Positions 1 through 10,187 of a DNA stretch of 64,000 nt are shown here, piece after piece. A model generated the notes under the pieces. The model did no database searches. It was given only the letters and a program-made list of their open reading frames with translations, and had not been told where the DNA came from. This DNA is from Marsupella aquatica (lineage: Eukaryota > Marchantiophyta). The translations under genes were made by a program, and so were the position numbers. The stretch is taken from NCBI GenBank assembly GCA_973895155.1, contig OZ316899.1:9734001-9798000 (forward strand). The letters are read 5' to 3'. Positions within the stretch are counted from its first letter, which is position 1, and each line of letters opens with the position of its first letter.

Positions 1-96
1 ACTCGGGCAGGGACTAACTACATCCCCTTAACATTGAGAGAGACATATGATGAACCTGGGCAAATGGAATATGATGAGGTTGATGATTTGCAATAG
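1..96 (+). CDS. C-terminal tail of an upstream CACTA reading frame
   Basis: An open frame enters from the window edge and ends at a TAG at 94-96. The 31 visible residues are acidic near the end (EYDEVDDLQ). In CACTA elements the main transposase (TNPD type) commonly lies upstream of the accessory gene seen here, so this may be its C-terminus or last exon. There is too little sequence to recognise a domain, and the assignment rests on position alone. Confidence 0.35.
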   Translation, partial: TRAGTNYIPLTLRETYDEPGQMEYDEVDDLQ

Positions 97-241
97 GCAA
101 CAGCTGGCGATTGGCAAGTATGAGGTTGAGGATGACTACCTGCACAGAGTCACAGAACGGGAATTGTTGCCTGGAATGATGTTTAGGATAGTTGGATATG
201 CATGAAATTGATTGATACTTGTGGTTGTGGGTGCTGTGCAG

Positions 242-3200
242 AAGCTATGGGGGAAGAGGGTGATGACATGGAGACAGACATGGGGCTTGGAGAGTGGGGT
301 GAAGAGGAAAGATTGGATATGGATGGAGACCCAGATGCAGGGGGCTCACAAAAAAATGCACCTTTGCAAGATGCACAGGGCCCTCATCAAGTCCCAGGTA
401 GGTGGGCAGCTAGAGAGAAATCACATAATCCATACCCTAGAAGGAGCCAGAGTTATTGGCAAGGGACGCCTGATAATTATGATGATGACTATGATGGAGC
501 AGAAGATGGATGGGATGAATATGAACACCCAGAGCGTGGTAGAGACGGGTACAGAGGGCAATGGAAAGGTGAGGAGGATGATTGGACAAGTAAGTGCCTT
601 GTGCTAGTGATTTTGTGATGGTAGTAGAGATTTAGCTCAATATGGACTTATCTGATGTGTAGCTAGGGCAAAGAGTTTATCTTACAGGTCCATGAGTGTG
701 GCATGTACCTGTTGGTATGCAGACTCTGATTGGGACAATCACGAAAACAACAAAGGCCATCCACATTCAGATAGGAGGCAATCATTCACAGGCGGGAGAA
801 ACGGCCCTAATTCATCAAGACAAAGCAATAGGACAGGTGGTCTAGAACCATCTATGCGCCAAGGGAGAGGTAACTTGGTCATTGCAGAATTGCTCTGAAG
901 TCCAGTGTATATTTGGCAGCAGGATTTATGATTCATACTTACCTAATGGATCCTGTAAATGTGCAGGGACTCCAGGGAGGTTTGGACAATGCAATCCAGG
1001 CCGTGGGGGGAGATCAGGCCGTGGAGGGACCCCAGGCCGTGGAGGGACCCCATGCCGTGGGGGGACACCAGGCCGTGGAGGGACACCTAGTAGCGCTTCA
1101 GGGAGTACCAAGGCAGGAGACAGTAACAAATTTGGTAAAGTAGAAGTGAATTCCAATGGTTGGATAACTCCCACATGTGATGGTAAGAACCATTGGCATT
1201 CTGACCTAAGAGGAGAAGTATTGCGTTGGTTAGATTTGAGCATTACAGAGTTTAGGAGTCAGAACAAAACTGATTGGGCTGCTATCTGCAAGGACATTCT
1301 TGAACGGTGGGACTATGTTGGTAATGATGGTAAGGGCCCAGTTGAAGATTGCATATCAGATTATGCAATGAGGATTTTGAAACAAGAGAGGCATAGGTTG
1401 AAAAGGATGTGGATAGACAATGGTTCTAACAGGAGAATGCCACCACCCCCATCATTGGAATTGGATCAATGGACACGGTTAATCAAAGGGTTCATGTCGG
1501 AGGCTGGGCAGAGCAAGAGTGAACTGATGTCAAATGCTCAAGGCAAAGTGAAACACCTGTCACAGGCTGGGAGAGGAAGTTATGCTCCAGTGAAAGAACA
1601 ATTGGTAAGGCAGTGACATGCCTGATAGTAAGCCTCAAACTTATCATCTTGCTACCATTATTACATTTTCATTGACAATCAACACTTGGTTTCATTCATA
1701 TGTATGTTGATGTGGACTGCAAAAGAAATTGACAGGTGAAGAAGCATCAGCACAAGAAGTGAGAGAGGAGTTCATGAAACAAAGGAGTGAGGTGACAAGT
1801 GTGACTTCCAAACAGGTGATTATGTTGTAATTCTGTATGTTCTGTGACTATTTGGCCTTGAGCATCAGAAAGAATTGTAGTAGGAAGTAAGCAACCAGTT
1901 CTTGGGGACAATTATCTGAGATATGTAAGCTGTGTTATGACAGGGAACTATTACAACTCTCACAGAGATGTGTGAATGGTTGAAGTCATTAGAGTGTGGA
2001 CTCCCTCGAGTGGAAAGTAAATTGGCTGATCGTTTGGATATTGTGGAGGCATCTGTAGTGAACCTTCTTGCATTAGTGGAATCTAATTTCAAGCTTGTGA
2101 TTGAAAAATTGGGTGGTTCCCAACCAAACAATGAGGGCAACATTGTACAAAGTGTGCCCTTGTTAACAAAAAAAGGAACTGGCAAATCTGACACAGGTAT
2201 GGAAATGACACCGGCCCATTGTTCATTGTGTCCTATGTTCAAATGTTAGAAGTAAGTTTTCATGAATTGAGTGAATGGTTTGAATGCAGGAAGAGTGGAG
2301 GCAGAGAAGGACCCTGTAATCAGTAAGCAGAATGGCAAAAAGGTTGTTGAGACAGGTAACCTGCTATGATCCAGTACATTACATTTGAAAAGTGCATGGA
2401 GTTTTGTGAAGCTTAAGCCGGTTGGAGGTAATCTTTTTTGTAAGAACTGGTTGGATCAACTGGGATCTGAAGTGACAACATGATTGATGTATCAGGTGAT
2501 TCAAAGAGCAATGAAAAAGATGTGCCCAATGCCTCAGTGACCATAGCCAAGGAGGTATCAGGTAAGCTGATGCTTCAAATTCCTCTCCTACCATTGTTGA
2601 GAAACAATTCAGTGGTTAATAGATTGAACCTGAATATTGTGGTGTGTTTATTGATCAGCAGAAGCAGACATGGAGGATATGGCAATGGCAAAGAAGGGGA
2701 AGAAGGCTGTTCATAATGGTAAGGAGATAGTGACAACTTTGTGGTTGGTGACATGTACATGGCGCACATGTGATGAGTGAATCACTTATGTTGGACAATG
2801 CACTGAATTGTAGTTGATGCAGAGTTGACAGACTCTCAACCAAGTGGGAGCAGGGTGAAGCAACGTCGAAACTTGGGAGCAACATTGGATGCAAGTAAGA
2901 TTGTAGATGCTTCAATTGAAGCAAGTACAATGTTGGCAGATACTGAGATGATGTCGCAAGGAAATCCTGCTACACAATCGGAAGTGTCAAATATGGATGC
3001 AGATTCTTTGAAGAAGAGTGTAGCCAATTCTCGATCACCAGCACAAAACACTCGTGCCAAAGTCATGACTTGCAACCAAGGTATGAATAATGTCATGTAT
3101 AAGCCACCCAGGAAAGCCAAGAAAAACAGCCAGGGTAAGGTGGAGGTGATAGCCACAACAGAGCCAGTCCATAATCTTCTATCATGGGAGGATGACTCGC

Positions 3201-3415
3201 AGGTATGTGTGGGTACAGGCATTTTGCGACTGGATCATGCTAAATTCCATGGCAAAGTGGTCCCGGATGACCATGTAGTAGTGTTGTTGTCTATAGTGAT
3301 TGTATCTGATTGTAATTTGCCATTTCCGAATAGAGACGATGATCCACCTCAGGAAATAATTGCAGATGTAGTAGGATCTCTTGTGCTCTGGCCATCAGAG
3401 TGTGTTAGTCTGTAG
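242..3415 (+). CDS. CACTA accessory transposase gene (TNPA/TNP1-like, Transposase_24-like), spliced
   Basis: I reconstruct exons 242-589, 723-869, 967-1604, 1726-1815, 1943-2195, 2289-2357, 2496-2561, 2659-2718 and 2823-3415, all with GT-AG borders and one continuous frame; the start lies further upstream or in an unseen exon. The exon ending at 1604 carries a Transposase_24-like region: an ERHRLKRMW helix, then SNAQGKVKHLSQAGRGSYAP, matching the family pattern of Asn/Lys-rich and H..G..S(F/Y)A motifs. The last exon has a C-terminal pattern typical of plant EnSpm TNP1-type proteins, ending DVVGSLVLWPSECVSL. Such proteins are thought to bind subterminal repeats and assist the main transposase. 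No in-frame stop breaks the model, so this copy may be intact here. The start is missing and the short exons are predictions. Confidence 0.72.
997..1086 (+). repeat. 18-bp coding minisatellite, five copies
   Basis: Five tandem 18-bp units based on caggccgtggagggaccc lie in the third visible exon of the CACTA gene and encode the hexapeptide GRGGTP with small changes. The unit is a multiple of three, so copy-number change keeps the frame. The result is a Gly/Arg-rich linker ahead of the Transposase_24-like region. Confidence 0.85.
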
Positions 3416-3924
3416 TGACTGAATACAAGTGTAGATAGAATCATGTGAATTGTGTTACATTTTGACATTGCCTTGGAAAGATCCAAGAAATATCTGTACC
3501 AATTTTTCCATTTGGTAAAGAGGATGAAGGAGCCGTTGTGTGTGACATTGATATTTCTGAATTCTGTATGTATGAAACAAGTGATTGATGTCAAACTATG
3601 GCTCTATGGTGATTGTCTATGATACTTGAATCTGTTTTGTATCATTTTAGTATTAGTGTGTATGGTATAGACGAATGCTTTGTGACCTTCTTTGTAGTCT
3701 ATGATGTTTGAATCTGTGAATTCATATTAGTGTACATGGTATAGAAGATGGCTTTCTGAAAATTTGTGTGAAGTTCTAATGTTAACATGGTGAATGGTGA
3801 CCTTATAGAGTGAGTTCATTCCAAGTACACAATAAAACATGAATGGAATGTGTTATTTGTGCACAAGAGTGAGTTCATTCCAAGTAGTATAGTGGGGTCT
3901 TCATCACTCATTTCCAGTTGACAT
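3416..3924 (+). other. 3' untranslated and noncoding part of the CACTA element
   Basis: No supported coding region. The stretch is AT-rich and contains partly duplicated phrases, for example a segment with gtgtatggtatagacgaatgc near 3656 echoed near 3731, and gagtgagttcattccaagta near 3808 and 3868. These are probably old internal duplications. Confidence 0.5.
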
Positions 3925-4290
3925 GAAAGACTTGTACATACCCCACAAAGTGTCTACTTTAGTCGTTTTATAAACCCCCACAAAGTGTCTACTTTAGTCA
4001 TTTTATAAACCCACAAAGTATACTTAAAGACTACCCTCCATAACCTTTTGAGTCGTTCCCAATGACTCACCATCGCAGCCCATAAAAGACTGAAAAAGAC
4101 TCACCAAACCTACCCACACAAAGACTACAATAGACTGAAAATCCAGTCTATAAAACGACTTGTAAATCAGTTCTATAAAGGACTCAGTTGATTATAGTAA
4201 CAAAACATACGACTCATAGTCCTATAAAGGACTGGAGTCCTTCCCAGTCGTTTCCAAGTCCTATACGGTACTAAATAGTCGTTTAATGGG
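3925..4290 (+). repeat. CACTA subterminal repeats
   Basis: Short units built on AGTC-n-TTTATA or its complement TATAAA-n-GACT recur at about 3960, 3996, 4145, 4170, 4215 and 4270, in both orientations, together with a direct duplication of cacaaagtgtctactttagt (3945 and 3980). In CACTA elements such arrays are the binding sites of the TNPA-type protein. Confidence 0.8.
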
Positions 4291-4304
4291 GTCTAAATAC
4301 CCCC

Positions 4305-4319
4305 CGGTTTCTACTAGTG
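4305..4319 (+). repeat. CACTA right terminal inverted repeat
   Basis: The plus strand reads ggtttctactagtg. Its complement begins with CACTA and matches the usual plant CACTA end. The C-rich run just inside (4300-4305) is also common in these elements. Confidence 0.85.
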
Positions 4320-5022
4320 TTCCTACTTATTCCATAATTTTCATTGTCACCCTCGTGTTTCCCTCCTCCCTTCCTCTTTCTCCTCCCTCCTTCCGCTTCC
4401 ATTGTACTCCCTCCCTTTTCCATCCTTCATTGTACCTCCCTCCATCCTCCCTTCCTCTTCCCTCCTTCCCCCTCCATATATTGGACCATCCACCCTCTTC
4501 ATTCCCTCCCCTCATACTAATCTTAATTTTTAGTTTGCAAACAATTTTCAAAACTCATAACAACTCACCGGACTCGCAATATCTATGAATGTGCTTGTTT
4601 CTCAATTTTCCCATACTATACCCTTCGCAACGTTGTGATGCAAAATGTATCACAACTTTCATATCTTCAACGTTTTGCAAACCTCCCATCCTGCAACCTT
4701 CTTAAACTTGTCAAACAACTACTCTCGCAAACAAGTTTCAATCCAAACTTATTTGCAAATATTTGTATCAGTCAGTTTTGGAGTCGTCGAGCAATTTTGA
4801 CGTCTTGAAAAGTCGCCTTTCCATTCGGCGCGTTTCGGTAAAACTTGCAAACTCACATACTTTGCAACTTATTAGCAATATGACGCACTTCAAATATAAT
4901 ATTTGCAATAGCAATAGAATTGCAAAGTGCAATTTGGGTTGATTTGCAAAGTATGCCAAGCGCCGCCCATCAGAAATGCAAGAGCATTGACAAAATACCT
5001 TTGCAAAAGTGTCAAATATGTT
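4320..5022. other. Noncoding flank; pyrimidine tract and TTGCAA cluster
   Basis: No supported gene. About 4350-4505 is a long C/T-rich tract (ccctcc repeats); open frames through it are low-complexity artefacts. From about 4535 to 5005 the hexamer TTGCAA and close variants recur about a dozen times. This is the host or older-element DNA into which copia B inserted. Confidence 0.6.
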
Positions 5023-5027
5023 GTAGT
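5023..5027. repeat. Target duplication GTAGT, left (copia B)
   Basis: GTAGT precedes the copia B LTR at 5028 and recurs at 54240-54244 after the other LTR. The perfect match over 49 kb shows that everything between is inside one original insertion. Confidence 0.9.
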
Positions 5028-5078
5028 TGTTACAAGGAGGATACCATAGCCAACAAGTTGCTCCAACCTCCAACATTT
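5028..5078 (-). repeat. copia B 3' LTR, distal part
   Basis: 51 bp identical to 54076-54126 of the other LTR. The remaining 113 bp lie at 10075-10187, beyond the solo LTR inserted here. The last five bases (CATTT, 5074-5078) are the target duplication of that insertion. Confidence 0.92.
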
Positions 5079-5400
5079 TGTGATGCCTTGCCAGGATCAT
5101 GAAGTACTTAGTTAAGCCTAAAATAATGGCTAAATAAAGATTAGGTAGATAGAATAAGGGAGGAATAAGGATTGAAGCCGATTGCAACGTGTTCGGGGGA
5201 GATTGTGATAGGATCGGATCCAACGGTCGCGATTAAGTGGGATTAGGGTTATGACCTAATCGGGGCTTGATCAGGTAAGCCATCAGGAGGCGGCTTTGTA
5301 GGGAGGGGACCGACACTCTGTACACTTGTGCAATTGCTTGTTCGATCAACCTAGGGAGGTGGAATCAGCTGTCGATCGATCGGGGGAGGTGGTTTGGGAA
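5079..5400 (+). other. Giant LTR copy 1: leader ahead of the LTR gene
   Basis: No coding region. The segment corresponds to the first 270-330 bp of copy 2, with moderate similarity. It should be the beginning of U3, lying directly after the polypurine tract in a full element. Confidence 0.6.
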
Positions 5401-8400
5401 ATTGCACAAGTTCTTGGCATTTGGTGGAATGAACACAGTGAATCAGGCAAGGAAGTTTTGGGGCTGTTTGCTTGAAGAAGCAAGGCAGCTGATACCTACG
5501 TATGAAGACGTTGAGCCAGAGCGCGCATCCAGAGAACGAGCAGAGCTTGCGCGATTGTGGGGAATTCACAAATCGGCATTCGTAGATACGGAGGAGGTGT
5601 TGGAAAAGTTCTCGTGGACACCCACCAGTGCGGAGCTTGACGAATTGCTGATTCGGGAGAATAAGGTCATGGGGATCAGGGAGGCAATCAAGAACGCAGG
5701 GCAGCCACTTTGGGAATTAAAGGGTCACACTACGAAGTGGTTGAAGGCAACTATTCTTGGGGAGTATTCAGGCGCTGAAGAGATGAAGCGCAAGGGAGGT
5801 TTGGCATCCGCAACTCCAGCAAAGCGAACTAGGTCAGAGAGACCAATCAAGATGGAATCCGGGCCAGTTAGAGATCGGGCTATAGAGGATAAAACCATGA
5901 CAGGGTGGGCGGACAGGTTACCTGTCGATTTACAATTACAGTTCGTAAGAGATGAGGATGAGGTCTTCATTGCCGTTCAGGATAATAAATATGTAGGATA
6001 TATAAATGACACTGGGTTGGAGGGCTTTGTCAGGTTGTCCTGGAGGATGGTAGACATACCGGATGAGGATTTGTTGGACTTCGTGGGATGCTGGGAGGCT
6101 TCTTCCAACACGACGTTGTTGTATGGAAAGGTGTTCGAACTAACACCTGCGCTTATCAAAGCCGTGTTCGCTCTACCAATTGGAAGGAAGACTAAGGTGG
6201 AGCAGAGGAAGACGTTGCCGGATGACCAGTTCAGGTCATTTCCAAGGCCTTCCACTAAGAATGGGTTTTTTAGGAATCAATATACCAACCCACATATAGG
6301 GCAGCTGATTGATTTCCTGAGAGTCACATTGCATTGTACCTTGCCAAGAGCAGAAATCGGCAAAGCCCAGGTATTTTTGGTGGAGAATATCAATGCAAGC
6401 TGAGACTACAACGGCTATCTCTTAATGCAGTTGAAGAAGGCATTAAACGAAGAGAAGCAGAGCATTGGGGAGGGAGCGGTATCCAAACTAGGGTACCATC
6501 TGCAATTACTTTGCCGATATGCAAGAAGCCAGTCTTTTGCACCAGTGTTGCCTATACAAGAGCGGATGCAGATCACTGCACCACTTGAGGAGGTGGAGGA
6601 GGACGAGGAGCCTCTAAACATATGACGCCATGGGATGAGGTCGGCAACACAGGCAACACGAGAACGGGAGCATTCCCCTATCAAGGAGCCAAAGGTAGTA
6701 ACATATGATGTAGTGAGAAATCCGTTGCGCCGGCCTACTCGTAATAATCCATATGCAGGCATCCAGTTGGTCGAGAGGAAGATGACTGCCAAAGAGAGAA
6801 AGAAATATGACGAGCAAATGGATTTAGAGACAGATGAGGAGGTAAGCCGAAGCCAGGAGAGGCTGGTAGTAAGATCTTCTAGCAGAGCCCATGTGGAGGG
6901 ACCCGTGGAGGAAGGTCAACCAACAGCAGCCCAACAATATTCAGAGGAAGAGATCGGGGGCTTTGGAGGAGAGGCCGGCATGCAAGGTAGTCAGGTTAAT
7001 GTGGATGATTATGACGACGACTATGTCGATCACGGGGAGAGGCCGGTACCAGGAGTTAGAACGATGGGAAGGTTTTGTAGAAGACTTCCCGCGGTCTTCT
7101 ATGGCAAGCCGGAGGACCAGAAAACACCAGAATCTCCTCCACCAGATGTGATGCCATTGGAATTTGACAAGATGAAGGAAGCTGAAGTCGGGCTACATGA
7201 GAAGATTAAGGAGTGGGGGGCTCGGAATGCAGAACAGGATTGCCAACTACCAGGAGGAGAGTGGCCGGAAGAAATAAGACGGCTTAGTAAGAGGCAAGCT
7301 GAGCCTCTCACTGACTTTGATCAATTACGGGCAGAGGCTTGGGAGAGACAACCTCGATGGCAGATGCCAGTATCACCTGGGAGGTCAAACTATGCAAGAA
7401 ATTGGGCTAAGGAGTATGGAGACATGTGTGGACTCTTAGCCTTAGAAATCTTTGGCAACGAGTTAGAATCCGGGCCATTTCTTAGAAAAGAAATGGCTGA
7501 TCAGACGAGACTGGAGGAGGCAATGACATTGGAGCGATGGAAGAAGGAGGAAGTGATCGCTCGGCTTCGTGGCATGAAAGCAGAGGTGGCTAATTCAAGG
7601 ATGAATCAACAAGCACAGTAGGATCTCTTGGCTAAGCAGTAGGAATTGGAAGTGGCAAACAACCAATTAGGAAACTACCAATTGGATAACCAGCAGATCA
7701 AGGAAAAGTTGACGAAGGTAGAGCTGGAGTTAGCCGATTCAAAAGTAGAAGTACAAGGTTTAAATCGCCAAGTCGAGAGGCTCAGAAAGACGGCTAAGGA
7801 GCAGGCCACCCAGAGTGAGAAGGCCTTGGCTGAAGCCCAAAGGAAGTATGACAACTTACTCGACCGGTTGGAGGCCATGCGTGAGAAGCATGATGACGCC
7901 ATGTGCACAACGGCCAATGATCACCTAAACCGGGTTCAACAGATACGCAAGGAGCTTTAGGAGGAGCTAACCAGGACAAAGCAGGCATGGACGGACGAGG
8001 TCACAAAACTGGAACTTATCAATGACTCCTTGAAGGCAGCCAAAGATAAGCAAGAGTTGGAGGTCGTGCAGATCTTAAATGAGGAGCTGAAGACGGCCAG
8101 GGCCGAGATACTACGGCTTAACGATGAAGTTGAAGATGTATCTCAGGAATTGGAGGAGGCCAAGGATAAGATGATTGGGTTGCAGAGGCATGCCGACAAT
8201 CACACAGAGAAATTGAAGAAGTATGCCGAAGCGGGATATGGGTTACCAACTGAAAGGCTTCCCGTCAGCAGTATGGTAAGCGGAGTTACAATAAAACCGA
8301 AGCCAAAGCCGAGCTCATTATTGTCAAGCGTGACTGGGGGCAAAGCCATGCAGTTGGTGGCAGATTTGGCAAAAACATTTATGGGGTCGGGCGATAATAA

Positions 8401-8484
8401 AGTTAAGCCCCTTAAAGCCACTCCGGAAGAAGTTGAGAGCATGGCCGCTCACATTTGCGGTACTGTGGCCCTGAAGGCAGCTGT

Positions 8485-8491
8485 GGTAGAA
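8485..8491. repeat. Target duplication GGTAGAA, left (MITE)
   Basis: GGTAGAA at 8485-8491 recurs at 8861-8867. Copy 2 of this LTR has an uninterrupted site here, which confirms the insertion. Both sides are followed by G, so the duplication can also be read as 8 bp. Confidence 0.85.
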
Positions 8492-8860
8492 GGGGTATGG
8501 CATGCGTGACAGTAAACAGGAAACAGGTTTACTGGTACCAATAAAAATTTTCCTGTTACCAACAAAAATTTACTGTTACCAGGAAAAATAACAATGTCAA
8601 AATATTTTCTAAAACGTCAAATTTTCCAAAAAAATTTAAATTATAACATTTTTTGGCTAGCTTTGGGCGCTAGCATTACCAGCGTCGGGCGCTAGCAAAA
8701 AAAGAAAAATTCGAAAAAAACAAACAAACTTTTTTTTCCAAAAAAAAAAATTCAAAAAAAATTCCAAAAAAATTACCACTCATTTCCTGTTATCTGTTTC
8801 CTGTTACTGTTTGCTGTTTGCTGTTACTGTTTGCTGTTTCCTGTCGTTTGTAAATACCCC
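8492..8860. mobile_element. 369-bp MITE related to the 17.9-kb element
   Basis: Starts GGGGTATGG and ends AAATACCCC, so the ends are inverted repeats (GGGGTAT). Inside are subterminal runs of ACAG-AAACAG and CTGTTACC motifs and two copies of the near-palindrome (8656-8674 and 8679-8696). The right end read on the minus strand (GGGGTATTTACAAACG) matches the left end of the 11840-29738 element (GAGGTGTTTACAAAAGG). No coding capacity. It sits in the LTR gene of the solo LTR and is absent from the second LTR copy. Confidence 0.85.
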
Positions 8861-9152
8861 GGTAGAAGTAAGTACTGCGGATCAACTTGGAGCTGCGGTA
8901 ACAGGATCAGACGATGGTACTGCTTCTATGGACGCCCAGAACGTGAAGCCGTGGGTTCTCGAGACCGAGCGCATCGGGGAGCAGGATTGGATTGAGGAAG
9001 TTAAGGCAAAAGCTCTCCAGGCCGTTACAGAGGAGGAGGAAGCCGAGGCCGAACCCGAAGCCGTAGTTAACGTGACCGAAGGAAGTCAGCCAAAGCCAAG
9101 TACAGGGGAAGGTGCAGAGTCGGACGGCTCGGGATTACCACCGGTCATCTAA

Positions 9153-10069
9153 CAATTAAGGCGGGCCAATCGTCAGTTGGAAGGAGGACGTGGCGAAAGG
9201 AGAAGGGCTTGGGCCAGGAGGGCGCGGCCGTTGTAGGATGTGGACAGGGCAAGTAGCGCCCTGTCGGCTTGAATAGTTCAATTAATGTTTGAGGTCCGGA
9301 TCCATCGGGTTTTTGGCTTAGGCAGATTAGTCTTGTTTTTGGTTAATTTGGGGTTATCACGGTGGCAGGTCAGGATTGCTGGGGTAGGCTTTCCGCGCTT
9401 CTTTCAGTCACGCTGCAAGGATAAAAACCCGGGCAGCGTGGCGGGGGAGGGGGGTTTCTTAGTCAAGGCTTTAGTGTAAATCTGTATTGTTGTGAGCACA
9501 GGAAGCTCTCGGCTAAATCTAGACCGCAGGGTATCAGTAAACCACCAGTTCCCTTGGATTTTTGAGCAATTGTTTGAATTGAGTTGGCCTCATTGCCTAG
9601 TTCACAGATTCTTGCCATCCAAGAAGTTGAGTGTTGTGATATCTGTTGCTTGATCAATTTAAGTCAGATAGGGTGAACTGTTGAGCAAAATACAATTGCA
9701 TTGTCTTGATTGGAGACTGCCCAATCAAACTCTGAGAGAAAAGTGAGGATTGAGAGTGTTAGTCGCTGAAGTGTGGGTTGAGTCAATCTGAAAAAGACCT
9801 TCAGCCGGCTGAAGAAATTAAGCCGTAGAGGTACATTACGGGGGCGGAATACAAATATACATGAAGAAGTTAAAGAGGAATTAGGTGTCTCAGTTGTGCA
9901 CAATTCACAAGCCTAGTGAAAGAATCGGTCCGGTAAGTGTGGATCGAAGGAGAGTATCGTGTTTCCAAGCTGAATAGCTGCCATACGGCAAGAGGACGGA
10001 CATAAACAAGTGGTTTACGATCGGTTGAGGGTAGTTCTTGGGGTTAGAGGTCTTGGGAAACGCGCCATA
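9153..10069 (+). other. Giant LTR copy 1: downstream U3, R and U5 region
   Basis: No supported gene. It contains a conserved TATA-like box (9421) and then sequence closely shared with 61100-62007. Presumably it holds the promoter, transcription start, polyadenylation region and U5 of the LTR. Confidence 0.6.
9421..9428 (+). promoter_or_regulatory. TATA-like box of giant LTR copy 1
   Basis: ATAAAAAC lies in the conserved block gctgcaaggataaaaac. The same block occurs at 61359 in copy 2, with a looser counterpart in the gypsy 5' LTR near 44390 (minus strand). Its position downstream of the LTR gene implies the gene lies in U3. Confidence 0.5.
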
Positions 10070-10074
10070 CATTT

Positions 10075-10187
10075 ACTAATGATCTCAATCTTAGATACAC
10101 ATGTGAGGTTATAGGAAGGTGGTTGTATAACGGCTCCTTAACCTATGTAGTTAGGGTTAAATCTAGGGTTAGCTTTAACTCATAACA
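10075..10187 (-). repeat. copia B 3' LTR, proximal part
   Basis: 113 bp matching 54127-54239 with one visible difference (near 10130, g against c). It follows the CATTT duplication. The adjoining ctccccctt (plus strand) at 10188 is the polypurine tract read on the minus strand. Confidence 0.9.

Larger units (their letters stand above)
1..4319 (+). mobile_element. CACTA (EnSpm) DNA transposon, 3' part
   Basis: Only the right-hand part lies in the window; the left end is upstream. The right end at 4319 reads, on the minus strand, CACTAGTAGAAACC, the terminal inverted repeat style of plant CACTA elements. Just inside it (about 3925-4290) are many short subterminal repeats, as expected for this superfamily. 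The element carries a spliced plus-strand gene (242-3415) with a Transposase_24-like region and the tail of an earlier reading frame (1-96). The three bases TTC at 4320-4322 would be the right-hand 3-bp target duplication, but this cannot be confirmed without the left end. Confidence 0.85.
5429..9152 (+). pseudogene. LTR-encoded protein (coiled-coil, plant-transposon-type N-terminal domain), broken
   Basis: One frame runs from the ATG at 5429 to about 8492 and resumes after the MITE to the TAA at 9150. Stops interrupt it at about 6401 (TGA), 6623 (TGA), 7619 and 7640 (TAG) and 7958 (TAG), with no indel visible apart from the MITE. The N-terminal third has a globular region with LLYGKVFELTP followed by a LP.G motif, resembling the vyGk-f-ltp-LP pattern of plant retroelement accessory proteins; I cannot name the Pfam family with certainty. 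A basic nuclear-signal-like stretch (PAKRTRS) follows an MKRKGG segment. The C-terminal third (about 7646-8220) is long coiled coil. Function unknown; it may be a structural or chromatin-binding accessory protein. Confidence 0.7.
5079..10069 (+). mobile_element. Giant solo LTR (4991 bp) of a gypsy-type family, copy 1
   Basis: Begins TGTGATGCC and ends GCGCCATA, flanked by CATTT on both sides (5074-5078 and 10070-10074). Its start matches the start of the gypsy LTRs at 37044 and 48468 (minus strand), and its long reading frame is homologous to theirs, so I read it as a solo LTR left by LTR-LTR recombination. A second copy lies at 57430-62007. A MITE interrupts it at 8492-8860. Ends are also weakly inverted relative to each other. 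A DNA transposon is a possible alternative, but homology to LTRs of a gypsy element in this same window argues against it. Confidence 0.85.

Noticed and set aside
926-1243. Minus-strand Pro-rich frame opposite the GRGGTP repeats
   Set aside because: It is the complement of the 18-bp minisatellite in the CACTA exon and has no independent support.
4286-4588. Short protein gene in a C/T-rich tract
   Set aside because: Low-complexity translation (Pro, Ser, Leu, Phe) overlapping the CACTA end; no conserved feature.
5079-10069. TIR DNA transposon instead of a solo LTR
   Set aside because: Ends are weakly inverted, but the start and the encoded protein are homologous to true LTRs of the gypsy element in this window, and the duplication is 5 bp.
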